DNA of 64,000 nucleotides from Mesorhizobium shangrilense (GTDB lineage Bacteria; Pseudomonadota; Alphaproteobacteria; Rhizobiales; Rhizobiaceae). Position numbers and translations under genes: made by a program. The notes below the pieces were generated by a model, which was not told the origin of the DNA, made no database searches, and saw only the letters and a program-made list of their open reading frames with translations. Of this stretch, positions 52,558-61,321 are shown piece after piece (positions within the stretch are counted from its first letter, which is position 1; every line of letters begins with the position of its first letter). The stretch spans positions 3,100,001-3,164,000 of the forward strand of contig NZ_JBEWSZ010000001.1 of NCBI RefSeq assembly GCF_040537815.1, in the 5' to 3' direction.

Positions 52558-54228
52558 ATGAGCCGACTTTCCGCCGCCGCAGTCGAACTGTTCGAGGACC
52601 TGATCCGCCAGCAGGTCGAGGACAAGGCGATCCCCTCCATCTCCTATGGCCTTGTCGACCGCGACGGGCTGATGGCCGCGGGCCATATCCAGCGTCATGA
52701 CCGTGGCTTCGCCATGGGCGACGACACCTGTTTCCGGATCGGCTCGATCACCAAGACATTCACCGCCCTGTCGATCATGCAGCTTGCCGAAAAAGGGCTT
52801 GTCGATCTCGATGCCGACGTCTGCGAATACCTACCGGGCTTCAAGCCGCTCAACCCGTTCGCCGGGCGCGAAGGCGGTCCCCATGGCGCGCGGATCAGCC
52901 TGCGCAAGCTGCTGAGCCACACCGCCGGCCTCGTGCGCGAGCCCAAGAGCGGCCACTATCTCGACGCAGCGCGGCCGCCGCTGGCCGACACCGTGGCCGA
53001 ACTCGCCAGCTCGACGCTAAAACAGGATCCGAGCCTGGGACAGATGCATTACTCCAATGCCGGCATTGCCGTGGCCGGAAGGGTCATCGAGACGGTGACG
53101 GGCAAGAGCTACGCCGAATACGTCACCGATCATATGCTGAAGCCGCTTGGCATGGACCGGACCTCGTCGGGCCTGGCGCCAGGCATCGCCGAGCGGCTCG
53201 CGCCCGCCGACATGTGGACGCTGGACGGCGACAGCCCCGCTCCCGTGTTCGACCTTGGCGGTCCGCCGGCCGGCAACATCTATTCCACCATTGGCGACAT
53301 GGCCCGCTATGCCCAGTGCCTGCTGCGCGGCGGCTTCGCGCCGGATGGCCGGGCGATCGCATCGCCCGCCTCATTGCGCGAGATGTGGGTGCCGATCGGC
53401 AAGCGCGCCTCCGGAGAAAGGGTGGCGAACACCTATGGCCTGTGTTTCGGTGTCGGCGATGTCGATGGCTGGACCTCCGTCGGCCATGGTGGCGCCGTCT
53501 ATGGCTACGCCTCGCAGATGATCCTGCTGCCCGCCGCCGGCGTCGGCGTGCTGATCTTCTCGACGCTGGATTTCTCCAACCAGATCGGCGCGCGGCTTGG
53601 CGTCGAGGGGCTGCGCATCGCGCTGGCCGAACGCCGGATGGGTACGCTGCCGTCGCGGCGGCAGAGCCTGCCTGCCGTCGCCGCCGACCAGCTTGCGGCA
53701 CTGCCCGGCCACTACCGGCACGAAACTTCCGGCGAGGTCGTCGAGGTCAAGGCCAAGGGCGGCAAGCTCTATCTGATGGGCGAAGGCGTGCCGTTGCAGA
53801 TCCGCCCGGTCGCCGGTTCGGATTTCACCATTGACGGGCGCATCTATGGACGCGACGCCGAATATCCACACATGAAGCTGTCATTCCCCGCTCCCGGCGC
53901 GCTGGTGTGGAAGGCAGCGAACTGGTCACGCATTGAGGCACTGCCCACTGAGATAGTGCCGGCCGAGATTGCGCCGCATCTCGGCGAATACGGCCCGGAT
54001 TTCAACGTCACCTATCTCAGCTACAGCCATGGCGAGCTGAAATGCCTGATAGAGTATTTCTGCACGCACAGCTGTGAGCCGGAGGAGGCCGGGCGCTATC
54101 GCATGCATGGCATCCTGTACGAGGAAGAAATCCTCGAACTCGACGCCGTCGACGATCACGGCCGGCGCGGCATCCGGGTCGGCCCGATGTTCCTCGAGCG
54201 CCGGCCCGCTGCAAAAGCGAGCGGCTGA
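52558..54228 (+). CDS. Beta-lactamase-fold serine hydrolase (class C type), possible D-aminopeptidase
   Basis: A 556-residue protein with an N-terminal serine beta-lactamase-like domain. The nucleophile motif SxxK is Ser63-Lys66 (GSITKTF), YxN is Tyr165-Asn167 (HYSNAGI), and the third motif is VGHGGAVYGY (about 310). The last 200 residues form beta-barrel-like domains, as in D-aminopeptidase DAP and related esterases. No signal peptide is seen, so it acts in the cytoplasm. Not a resistance enzyme by context. AGGAGACCACCG precedes the ATG. Confidence 0.86.
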   Translation: MSRLSAAAVELFEDLIRQQVEDKAIPSISYGLVDRDGLMAAGHIQRHDRGFAMGDDTCFRIGSITKTFTALSIMQLAEKGLVDLDADVCEYLPGFKPLNPFAGREGGPHGARISLRKLLSHTAGLVREPKSGHYLDAARPPLADTVAELASSTLKQDPSLGQMHYSNAGIAVAGRVIETVTGKSYAEYVTDHMLKPLGMDRTSSGLAPGIAERLAPADMWTLDGDSPAPVFDLGGPPAGNIYSTIGDMARYAQCLLRGGFAPDGRAIASPASLREMWVPIGKRASGERVANTYGLCFGVGDVDGWTSVGHGGAVYGYASQMILLPAAGVGVLIFSTLDFSNQIGARLGVEGLRIALAERRMGTLPSRRQSLPAVAADQLAALPGHYRHETSGEVVEVKAKGGKLYLMGEGVPLQIRPVAGSDFTIDGRIYGRDAEYPHMKLSFPAPGALVWKAANWSRIEALPTEIVPAEIAPHLGEYGPDFNVTYLSYSHGELKCLIEYFCTHSCEPEEAGRYRMHGILYEEEILELDAVDDHGRRGIRVGPMFLERRPAAKASG

Positions 54229-54315
54229 TGGTGCCTACAAAGCATTCGCCCAAGCAAATCGACCAGCTGCCGACGTCGATGACCGGGCTTCTTTAACATC
54301 CAGGGAGGACAGACA

Positions 54316-55113
54316 ATGAAGGTATTCATCAGCGCCGATATCGAAGGCACCGCCGGCATCACCAATTGGGACGAGGCCAAGAAGGGCAATCCCGACTATG
54401 CCGAGTTTCGCGAATACATGACCGACGAACTGGTCGCCGCCTGTGAGGGCGCGAAGGCGGCTGGCGCCACCGAAGTGGTGGTGAAGGACGCGCACTCCAC
54501 CGCGCGCAACCTCATCCTGTCGAGGCTGCCGGACTATGTCCGCATCGTGCGCGGCTGGAGCGGCCACCCCGACATGATGATGTTCGGCATCGACGACAGC
54601 TTCGCCGCCGCACTCTACACCGGCTACCACAACAAGGCGGGGACGGACACCAACCCGCTGGCGCATACCTTGACCGGCACCGTCTCGCGGCTGCTGATCA
54701 ATGGCGAGGTCGCCTCGGAATACACGCTGAACGCGCTCTGCGCGGCACGCTACCGCGTGCCTTCGGTGTTCCTGAGTGGCGACGCCGGCATGTGCGCCGA
54801 AGCGAAGGTTCTGGTGCCGGCCATCGGCACGGTGGCGACCAGCGAAGGATTTGGCCCGGCGACCTCATCGATGACGCCTGGAGCCGCAGTCAAGGCGATC
54901 CGCAACGGGGTCGAAGCGGCACTGTCACGCGACCTCTCGGTCTGCCTACCCCCGCTCGCCGACAGCTTCGAACTGGTGGTCGAATACACCACGCCGATCG
55001 AAGCCTATCGGGCCAGCTGGTACCCGGGCGTCGAGCACGTCGCGGCGCGCACGCTCCGCTTCAAGGCAACGGATTTCTTCGACATCCAGCGCGCGGTCCG
55101 TTTCATCGTCTGA
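54316..55113 (+). CDS. dppA: M55 family D-aminopeptidase (DppA type)
   Basis: A 265-residue zinc peptidase like Bacillus subtilis DppA, which frees D-Ala and Gly from D-containing peptides. Zinc ligands correspond to Asp8 and Glu10 (ISADIEGTAG), His60 (KDAHSTARN), His105 (GYHNKAG) and a Glu in NGEVASE. Length is normal for the family. GGAGGACAGACA precedes the ATG. The gene name follows the Bacillus enzyme and must not be confused with the enterobacterial DppA binding protein. Last gene of the catabolic operon. Confidence 0.9.
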   Translation: MKVFISADIEGTAGITNWDEAKKGNPDYAEFREYMTDELVAACEGAKAAGATEVVVKDAHSTARNLILSRLPDYVRIVRGWSGHPDMMMFGIDDSFAAALYTGYHNKAGTDTNPLAHTLTGTVSRLLINGEVASEYTLNALCAARYRVPSVFLSGDAGMCAEAKVLVPAIGTVATSEGFGPATSSMTPGAAVKAIRNGVEAALSRDLSVCLPPLADSFELVVEYTTPIEAYRASWYPGVEHVAARTLRFKATDFFDIQRAVRFIV

Positions 55114-55296
55114 GGTTGGGTAATACCGCCGAGATCGGGAGACACTGATTTCGGCGGCCTCGCTGACCAGACTCCTGCTGGGCGACACGACATCGCAGGG
55201 CATGCTTCGAGACAACCGTCACCGTCGAGCCCCTATTGATGGCGTGGCGGCTTGGTCTGTCGAATCGGGTCGTCGCTTTCCTCAAGATACGTCTAC

Positions 55297-55541
55297 GCCC
55301 TTCGACAAGCCGACCTCCACACTCGACCCCGAAATGGTGGGTGAAGTGCTTCAGGTCTTCAAGACGCCGGCGATCGAGGGATGACAATGGTGGTCGTCAC
55401 CCATGAGATGGGTTTTGACCGCAACGTCGGGCACCGGGTGATCTGGATGACGGCCTGATCGTCGAGGAGGCAGCCCCCCGAGCGCTGCTCTCGAATCCGC
55501 AAAGGAGCCGCACGAAGAGTTTTCTGGCGAAAATCTTGTAG
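55297..55541 (+). pseudogene. Remnant of an amino-acid ABC transporter ATPase (GlnQ/HisP type)
   Basis: Pieces of the C-terminal third of a polar amino-acid ATPase are readable in different frames. They are FDKPTSTLDPEMVGEVLQVF (Walker B and D-loop, Glu changed to Lys), then MTMVVVTHEMGFDRNVGHRV (switch His), then DGLIVEEAAPRALLSNPQRS and TKSFLAKIL before a TAG. At least two frameshifts separate them and nothing of the N-terminal part remains. It is a clear gene fossil just after the D-peptide operon. Confidence 0.82.
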
Positions 55542-55702
55542 GCGAGAAACATCTCGGCAGGCAGCTGCGAACCCGGCGCACCCACGCCGCAAAAAAAACA
55601 AAGTCCGCTCCCGGCTATACGATCGGTAGCCGATAGGAGAAGATGCCTCGACGGCTTCCGTTCGCGATGCCGGTGAACCAAATCGGCTTGATCGGGACGA
55701 AA

Positions 55703-56635
55703 ATGCAAGAATGGCCTGAAATTCCGTACGGCGCGTGGCGGGAGACATGTGCTGCGCTGCACCGCTACGCGCAGATTGTCGGCAAATACCGGCTCGCCCG
55801 CACACCGTGGATAAACCACTCCTGGCACGCCACCCTTTATCCCAACGCGCGCGGTTTCACGACGGGTCTGGTGCCGGACGTGCGAGGCGGCATCGAACTG
55901 AGTTTCGATCTCATCGACCATCAGGTGGTCGGTACGGCAACAGGGGGAGGGACGGCTCGGCTTGCGCTTGAGCCTATGTCGGTCGCATCGTTTCACAAGC
56001 GCCTGTTGGATCTGATCCGTACCCTCGGCGGGACGCCGGAACTGGACGGCAGGCCAAATGAGATTCCCGATGGCGTCCCTTTTGCCATGGATACCATCGA
56101 GCGGCCGTATGACGCCAGCGCCGTGACACGGTTCTTCCGTGCCTGCGTGGCTGCGACGAACGTATTCCAGACCTTCCGCACGTCCTACCTCGGCAAGGTC
56201 AGTCCCGTCCATCTCTTCTGGGGCAGCTTCGATCTCGCGGTGACCCGGTTCTCCGGCAGGCGGGCACCTTTGCATCCCGGAGGCATTCCAGGTTTGCCTG
56301 ACGAAGTCACATGCGAGGCGTACAGTCACGAAGTCTCGTCGGCCGGGTTCTGGCCTGGAGGAGGAAGCATCGACTTCCCAGCCTTCTACTCCTACGCATA
56401 TCCGACTCCCGCGGGGTTCGCGTCGGCGAAAGTATTCCCCGATGCCGCGCACTTCGACGCCGCGCTCGGAGAGTTTTTGCTGCCCTACGATGCAGTTCGC
56501 AACGCCGCCGATCCCGACGCCGTCTTGATGGCCTTCCTGGAGAGCACATATCGTGCTGCGGCCGATCTCGGCCATTGGGACGTCGCCGCGCTCGAATGCG
56601 CGATAGGAGAACCTCGACGGCCACGGTTGCTGTAG
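55703..56635 (+). CDS. DUF5996 family protein
   Basis: About 310 residues starting at MQEWPEIPYGAW, or 330 if the upstream frame start at 55643 is used. Characteristic segments are WPEIPYGAWRETCAALH, TPWINHSWHATLYPNARGF, TVHLFWGSFD-like VSPVHLFWGSFDLAVTRFSG and AYSHEVSSAGFWPGG. These are typical of DUF5996, a widespread family without a known function. No signal peptide or membrane helix. It stands alone after the pseudogene and converges on the dioxygenase-like gene. Confidence 0.8.
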   Translation: MQEWPEIPYGAWRETCAALHRYAQIVGKYRLARTPWINHSWHATLYPNARGFTTGLVPDVRGGIELSFDLIDHQVVGTATGGGTARLALEPMSVASFHKRLLDLIRTLGGTPELDGRPNEIPDGVPFAMDTIERPYDASAVTRFFRACVAATNVFQTFRTSYLGKVSPVHLFWGSFDLAVTRFSGRRAPLHPGGIPGLPDEVTCEAYSHEVSSAGFWPGGGSIDFPAFYSYAYPTPAGFASAKVFPDAAHFDAALGEFLLPYDAVRNAADPDAVLMAFLESTYRAAADLGHWDVAALECAIGEPRRPRLL

Positions 56636-56694
56636 CGCGGCGATTGCTGGTTTGACCCAGTTGACGGGATTGGCGGGTCCGAGGTGGCGATATC

Positions 56695-57120
56695 CTATGC
56701 CGGTATGGTCGGGGTGGTATTCGGGAGCAATGCCTCCTCTGCCTCATGGTCTTCGGGAAGGCTCTCGCCGTGGAGAAGCAGTGGTGTGCCTATCCAGACC
56801 GGGTCAATCAAATGGTCTCGCCGCGGGTTCGTGGTGTTCGGATGAACGAGAATGCTGAGGCCGCGATGGTTGAGCATCAGCCATGGCACCAGGGCAGGAA
56901 AAACCTCGTTGGCGAATGAGACCTGAAACATCGATTGATCATGCGGCCCGACCTTCCCGTCATGCCAATTCCCAAGCCGAACCAGAAAGCGTTCGCCGAT
57001 CGCCGCGCGCAGCCACTCCGCTACTGGGCGGGTCGTCTGTCGGTCGTAATAGACATGTGCATGATAGCTGGCGATTTCCGACAGAAGCCTAGGCTCATTT
57101 TTCGCACCGGAAAGGCTCAT
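56695..57120 (-). CDS. DOPA 4,5-dioxygenase family protein
   Basis: A 141-residue protein of the DOPA_dioxygen family. His-containing motifs are SYHAHVYYD (about residues 16-24), [20 protein letters not shown] (about 45-65) and LSILVHPNT (about 91-99). Plant and fungal relatives open the catechol ring of DOPA in pigment synthesis; bacterial ones are poorly studied and may act on other catechols. The ATG at 57120 follows GGGAGATATGAA; an in-frame extension to 57405 overlaps the divergent gene and is unlikely. Confidence 0.84.
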   Translation of the reverse strand: MSLSGAKNEPRLLSEIASYHAHVYYDRQTTRPVAEWLRAAIGERFLVRLGNWHDGKVGPHDQSMFQVSFANEVFPALVPWLMLNHRGLSILVHPNTTNPRRDHLIDPVWIGTPLLLHGESLPEDHEAEEALLPNTTPTIPA

Positions 57121-57286
57121 TTCATATCTCCCACGCTCTCGCTGATCCGACCGTTCTGGCAATCGATACACATAAGGGCTGTCGCTCAAGGTGCCCAGCA
57201 ATTTAGTCCTGGAGAATAGCCTTCCTTGACGGGCACGGCAAAGCGACCAATGTACGGGGCGATATCTGCCCGTGGGGAATTTGGCT

Positions 57287-57835
57287 ATGACAGCCTCGAT
57301 CCGTGACATTCCGTTCAGCCGTGCCGACGGCTCAGCCACAAGCCTTGGCGAATATACCGACAAGGTCCTGCTGATCGTCAATGTCGCCTCGAAATGCGGC
57401 TTCACCAGGCAGTATGATGGGCTGGAGGCGCTCTATCGCTCGTATCGCGATCAGGGCCTGGTGGTGCTCGGCTTTCCGGCCAATGACTTTGGCGGCCAGG
57501 AGCCCGGCACGGACGGCGAAATCCAGGAATTTTGCCGGCTAACCTATGGTGTCGACTTCCCGGTGTTCGCCAAGATCGCGGTGAAAGGGCCACGCAAGCA
57601 TCCGCTCTATCAGGCGCTTATCGAGGCGCAGCCGAAGGCTGCGTTCAGGCCGGACAGCACGCTTCTCACCCGGCTGGCCGGGAAAGGCGCGGCGCCCTCA
57701 CCCGCCGAAGTGAGTTGGAATTTCGAAAAGTTTCTGATCGACAGGCAGGGAAATGTGGTTGCCCGCTACCGCTCCGACACGGAACCGCAGGACGAGACGA
57801 TTGTCGCCCCTGTCCGCAGGCTTCTGGCGACCTGA
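57287..57835 (+). CDS. Glutathione peroxidase family (Cys type)
   Basis: A 182-residue thiol peroxidase. The catalytic tetrad is visible: Cys37 (NVASKCGFT), Gln71 ([12 protein letters not shown]), Trp144 and Asn145 ([11 protein letters not shown]). A second conserved Cys83 (EFCRLTYGV) is the usual resolving residue of thioredoxin-dependent members. It reduces hydrogen peroxide and lipid hydroperoxides in the cytoplasm. Start chosen at [15 protein letters not shown]. The SDR gene follows by 121 bases on the same strand. Confidence 0.93.
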   Translation: MTASIRDIPFSRADGSATSLGEYTDKVLLIVNVASKCGFTRQYDGLEALYRSYRDQGLVVLGFPANDFGGQEPGTDGEIQEFCRLTYGVDFPVFAKIAVKGPRKHPLYQALIEAQPKAAFRPDSTLLTRLAGKGAAPSPAEVSWNFEKFLIDRQGNVVARYRSDTEPQDETIVAPVRRLLAT

Positions 57836-57956
57836 CGCAACAAACCGCCGCCCCACCGCGCCCTTGGACATCCGGCCATACAACAGGTTGCGGCACTATT
57901 GTCGTCTTACCGCTTCGGCGGTGAAACCCGCCCACATAAGCCGAGGAGAACAGGTC

Positions 57957-58757
57957 ATGGATCTGCAACTGAATGGTAGACGTGCTTTGGTCACTGGCGG
58001 CAGCAAGGGAATCGGCCGCGCCATCGCCCGGCAACTGGCCCTGGAAGGCGTGGATCTTGTCGTCGCCGCCCGCGACGCCGCCGATCTGGACATTGCCGTG
58101 CGCGAACTGGCGGCGGAGACCGGACGCAAGATCGTCGGACTGACCGTCGACACACAGGACGACGGCTCGGTCAGGGCACTCGTGGCGGGAACGGTCGCGG
58201 CGCTCGGCGGCCTCGACATTCTGGTCAACGCCGCTGCCAAACCGGGCGGGCAGACACCGCCGCCAAAGCTGGCCGAGATCACCAACGACCTGTTCTGGGA
58301 TGACGTGGACGTCAAGGTGATGGGCTATCTTCGCACGGCGCGTGAGGCCGCTCCTCATATGGCTGCCGCCGGCTGGGGCCGGATCATCAACATAAGCGGC
58401 CTCGCCGCACGCCAGACTGGCTCAATCATCGGCTCGATCCGCAATGTTGCCGTCTCTGCCCTGACCAAGAATCTCGCCGACGAATTGGGCCCGAAGGGGA
58501 TCAACGTGACGGTGGTCCATCCCGGTCTGACCCGCACCGAAAAGACCGCTCCCGTGGTCGCCGCCCGCGCGGCTTCGGCCGGTGTGGCGCCTGAGGAAAT
58601 CGAACGACGCCTGGCCGCCAATGTCACGATCGGGCGCCTCGTCGATATGGCCGAAGTCGCTGACGTCGTTGCCTTCCTCGCCTCACCGCGAAGCGTTGCC
58701 ATCAACGGCGATGCGATCGCCTGCGGCGGCGGGATCACAGGGCCGATACACTACTAA
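57957..58757 (+). CDS. SDR-family protein lacking the catalytic Tyr and Lys
   Basis: A 266-residue short-chain dehydrogenase/reductase-like protein. The nucleotide-binding motif TGGSKGIG (residues 13-20) and NAAA (91-94) are normal. Ser147 is present (NISGLAAR). The YxxxK motif is absent: the segment GSIIGSIRNVAVSALTKNLA has Gly159 and Asn163 at the aligned places. The C-terminal VVHPGLTRTE is typical. It may bind NAD(P) without normal SDR chemistry, or use other residues. GAGGAGAACAGGTC precedes the ATG. Confidence 0.85.
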   Translation: MDLQLNGRRALVTGGSKGIGRAIARQLALEGVDLVVAARDAADLDIAVRELAAETGRKIVGLTVDTQDDGSVRALVAGTVAALGGLDILVNAAAKPGGQTPPPKLAEITNDLFWDDVDVKVMGYLRTAREAAPHMAAAGWGRIINISGLAARQTGSIIGSIRNVAVSALTKNLADELGPKGINVTVVHPGLTRTEKTAPVVAARAASAGVAPEEIERRLAANVTIGRLVDMAEVADVVAFLASPRSVAINGDAIACGGGITGPIHY

Positions 58758-58808
58758 AGCGCGTCGCGTCGAAACGGATTCATGCGACGCGCTTGGCTCT
58801 TTTGTTTC
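58757..58808 (+). terminator. Terminator hairpin after the SDR gene
   Basis: AAGCGCGTCGC (58757-58767) pairs with GCGACGCGCTT (58784-58794), then GGCTCTTTTGTTTC. It starts within the stop codon of the SDR gene. Hairpins of this exact look recur in Mesorhizobium genomes together with the palindrome just downstream. Confidence 0.75.
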
Positions 58809-58810
58809 TA

Positions 58811-58854
58811 TGCATGTCGTTTTCCCAAAACCGAGGCCACTTGGCCGACATGCA
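58811..58854. repeat. Palindrome of the GCATGTCG...CGACATGC type
   Basis: TGCATGTCG (58811-58819) pairs with CGACATGCA (58846-58854), enclosing CCAAAACCGAGG and GGCCACTTGGCC. It is related in layout to the palindromes at 161-202 and 25376-25423 and may be a decayed member of the same dispersed family. Confidence 0.55.
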
Positions 58855-58855
58855 T

Positions 58856-59619
58856 TGGCCAGCAATCAAACAACCTATTGCGTCACCGCCGAAGCAGCCG
58901 CCCGCCGCCGTGGGCCCCTCCTCTGGCGGGCCAACGGCACGAACCAGACTGTCTCCAGATGACCTTCCTTGGGGTCCTCGTAACAAGTACGTTACAGTGA
59001 CAGCACCGGCCTGGAACGCCCGGACCAGCCCGGATAAGAGTTCGAAATGCCTGGTCGAACGGTCGATCGCGTCCACGTCACCGGATGGCCACGCCCTCAG
59101 CCATATTGCCGACTACCCTGGTCCCTTTGGCCCGAGGAACCCTGCCTGCACAATCACCGGCGCGTAGCGTGTTCAGCGCTATTCCCAGCCGTGGTTTCAA
59201 TGGTGAGGTCGAATCCGTCGTCAACGCATTGCGGAGGTGCATTCGCAGTCAAGGAGCGCGCTGATTGATATGGGATCCAGGACGAATCCGCGTTCACATG
59301 CCGCCAGGGCATCCGAGGCTCGGTTCGTCCGAGCTGTCGAGCAAATCGCGGTCGGTATTGCCGGCAACTCATCGCCTTGTGCGCGCCTGGGAAGGGACCT
59401 CGCCATAAACTCTTCGAGTTGACCCCCAGATCGCTCCCCCGGATAGCAGTTCTTGGTGCAGGCTGCATACTGCAAACCGAATAGATGGTTAAACTCGCAT
59501 CCAAATACACTGTGATGGATCGATGGCACAAACTGCATAGCGCTGCAATTACTGACGATTTAACCTCGATCTCTGGGCAGGAATACGCGGAGACCCGTCC
59601 AAGATCGAGGGAACATGTC
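58856..59619. other. About 760 bases without a convincing gene
   Basis: All frames are short or badly composed. A GTAACAAGTACGTTAC imperfect palindrome lies at about 58980. The stretch 59440-59620 is A+T-richer and probably carries the promoter of the TPR protein gene, whose ribosome site (GAGGGAA) is at 59607-59613. The middle could be decayed coding sequence, but no family was recognised. Confidence 0.45.
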
Positions 59620-61056
59620 ATGGACACGACCCACGAAATCGATTTGGAGCCGGAAAAATACTTAGTGGTTTCTTATGCGGAGGCCTGGAAAGAACTTGAG
59701 TTCCTGCTTTTGGACCCGCGGTTTCACTGCTCGGATCGCAACAAGAGGTTCCTCCGCTGTGTTTCTGAAGAACTCTTCGCCGGGCGCGAGAGCGCGCTGA
59801 AGGCATACTGCATTGCCGTCGATGTCTTTGGCCGGCCTTCTTCCTTTGACGCGTCGACCGACCCTATTGTTCGGATCGAGGCGACGCGGCTTCGGTCGGC
59901 TCTCACCCATTACTATGAATCGTCCGGACGGGATCGGGACATCAGCATCGAGCTTCCGAAAGGCCGGTACGTACCGGTGTTTTCCCGGCAGGCACGAGAT
60001 ACGAGCGAACGGTGTGACCGCCCTGGCATCATGCAGTTTCATGCCGGGGAGACAGCGGCAACTGGTGCAGTCCCGCGCCGGGGGGTAGGCCCAAACACCA
60101 TCACGTTGCTGAAACTTGGCTTGGGAATGGTCTTGTGTGGCGGCATTGTGCTGTTTGCCAATTACCCGCTGAGCAGCCCAGTCCATACCGCCATATCGGA
60201 ACGGCCCTCCCTCTCAGTCGATCTCATGCCAGACGATCCTCAAGATCTCGGGGCAATCGTCTTGCGCGATACGCTCATCAGCGCGCTTTCAGGCTTCGGC
60301 ACGCTACACCTGCTGGCCCCGGACACCTACACCTCAAGCACAATCGAAGATGCCTCCGCCGCGCCACTGCGCAGCCGCTATCGGCTTGTTTTGAAGTATA
60401 GCTCGGATCGGATCCAGAGATCGGTCTGGTGGCAGGTCATCGATGAGCAGACCGGGGAGGCTCTCGAGTCGAACCGCGACAGTGTACGTGTCGATGCCGC
60501 TTCGTCCATCGATCCGACCGAACTGCTGGTTTCACGTCTGGCTGCGCGCATCGCCTCGGGTGACGGCGTCATTGACGCCGTCGAAGCCAGTCAGGACCTG
60601 AAGCATCCGACGCTAGGCAATGGATGTGTGTTGCGCGCCAACCGCGCGCTCAGTACGCGTTCGGCACAGGCCCTGCGGCAGGCCAGGTCCTGTCTGGAGC
60701 GCACGCTGCAACATCGCCCCTACGATGCGGATACCCATGCGATGCTGGCCCTGGTCCTCCTGTCCATCGATCCGGAGGGTGCATCGAAAGACGTGACGGC
60801 CGCGGCCGAAGAACATGCCGATCGCGCTGTTGCACTGGGTCCTCAATCCTCCCGCAGCTTGATGGCCAAGATGATGGCGGAGTTTCGAGCAGGCAACAGA
60901 GAAGCAGCGATATCGGCGGGTCGCAGCGCAATGACGCTCAACCCTTATGACACCAAGTTGGTCGCGACATTCGCCAGGATTCTCTACTCCACCGGAGAGC
61001 GGAACGAGGCGGCGATGCTTGCCAGCAAAGCCCTGGAGATCGACAGGCCCCTTTGA
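59620..61056 (+). CDS. TPR-containing membrane protein of the cyclase-associated type, 3' end probably frameshifted
   Basis: A 478-residue protein from an ATG after CGAGGGAA. The N-terminal 125 residues form a domain seen in many rhizobial TPR and adenylate cyclase-like proteins (RFLRCVSEELFAGRESALKA, VDVFGRPSSFDASTDPIVRI, ELPKGRYVPVF). One membrane helix lies near residues 170-188. The periplasmic part has a TolB-like SLSVDLMPDDPQ region and TPR-like helices from about 345. The frame stops after ALEIDRPL, while homologous-looking text (FDNAGWALAFDAIAEG, YLPELPLEAAFG) continues in other frames to about 61300, suggesting damage. Confidence 0.7.
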   Translation: MDTTHEIDLEPEKYLVVSYAEAWKELEFLLLDPRFHCSDRNKRFLRCVSEELFAGRESALKAYCIAVDVFGRPSSFDASTDPIVRIEATRLRSALTHYYESSGRDRDISIELPKGRYVPVFSRQARDTSERCDRPGIMQFHAGETAATGAVPRRGVGPNTITLLKLGLGMVLCGGIVLFANYPLSSPVHTAISERPSLSVDLMPDDPQDLGAIVLRDTLISALSGFGTLHLLAPDTYTSSTIEDASAAPLRSRYRLVLKYSSDRIQRSVWWQVIDEQTGEALESNRDSVRVDAASSIDPTELLVSRLAARIASGDGVIDAVEASQDLKHPTLGNGCVLRANRALSTRSAQALRQARSCLERTLQHRPYDADTHAMLALVLLSIDPEGASKDVTAAAEEHADRAVALGPQSSRSLMAKMMAEFRAGNREAAISAGRSAMTLNPYDTKLVATFARILYSTGERNEAAMLASKALEIDRPL

Positions 61057-61321
61057 CAATGCGGGATGGGCGCTCGCGTTCGACGCTATCGCCGAGGGCA
61101 GCTCAGTGAAGCACCCGCGACGAATACCAGCAGGCTATGCTATCTCCCCGAGCTCCCGCTTGAAGCAGCGTTCGGCGAGAAGAAGCCCGCGGCTCTGGCA
61201 ACCGCTGACCGTCCCGCGCCATTGAAGCCGGATGCAGGTGCCCGTTTTGCAGGGTCGCTCCGACAACGCGTGGGCTGTTCGCCTGATCGCAAAAGCTCCT
61301 CCAATCGGCAGATCGTCGTCC

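Noticed and set aside
52558..54228. Antibiotic resistance beta-lactamase
   Set aside because: SxxK and YxN motifs occur, but the size, lack of a signal peptide and the D-peptide operon context point to a peptidase or esterase.
59154..59627. 157-codon minus-strand frame upstream of the TPR protein gene
   Set aside because: No start site, mixed composition and no recognisable family; overlaps the likely promoter of the TPR gene.
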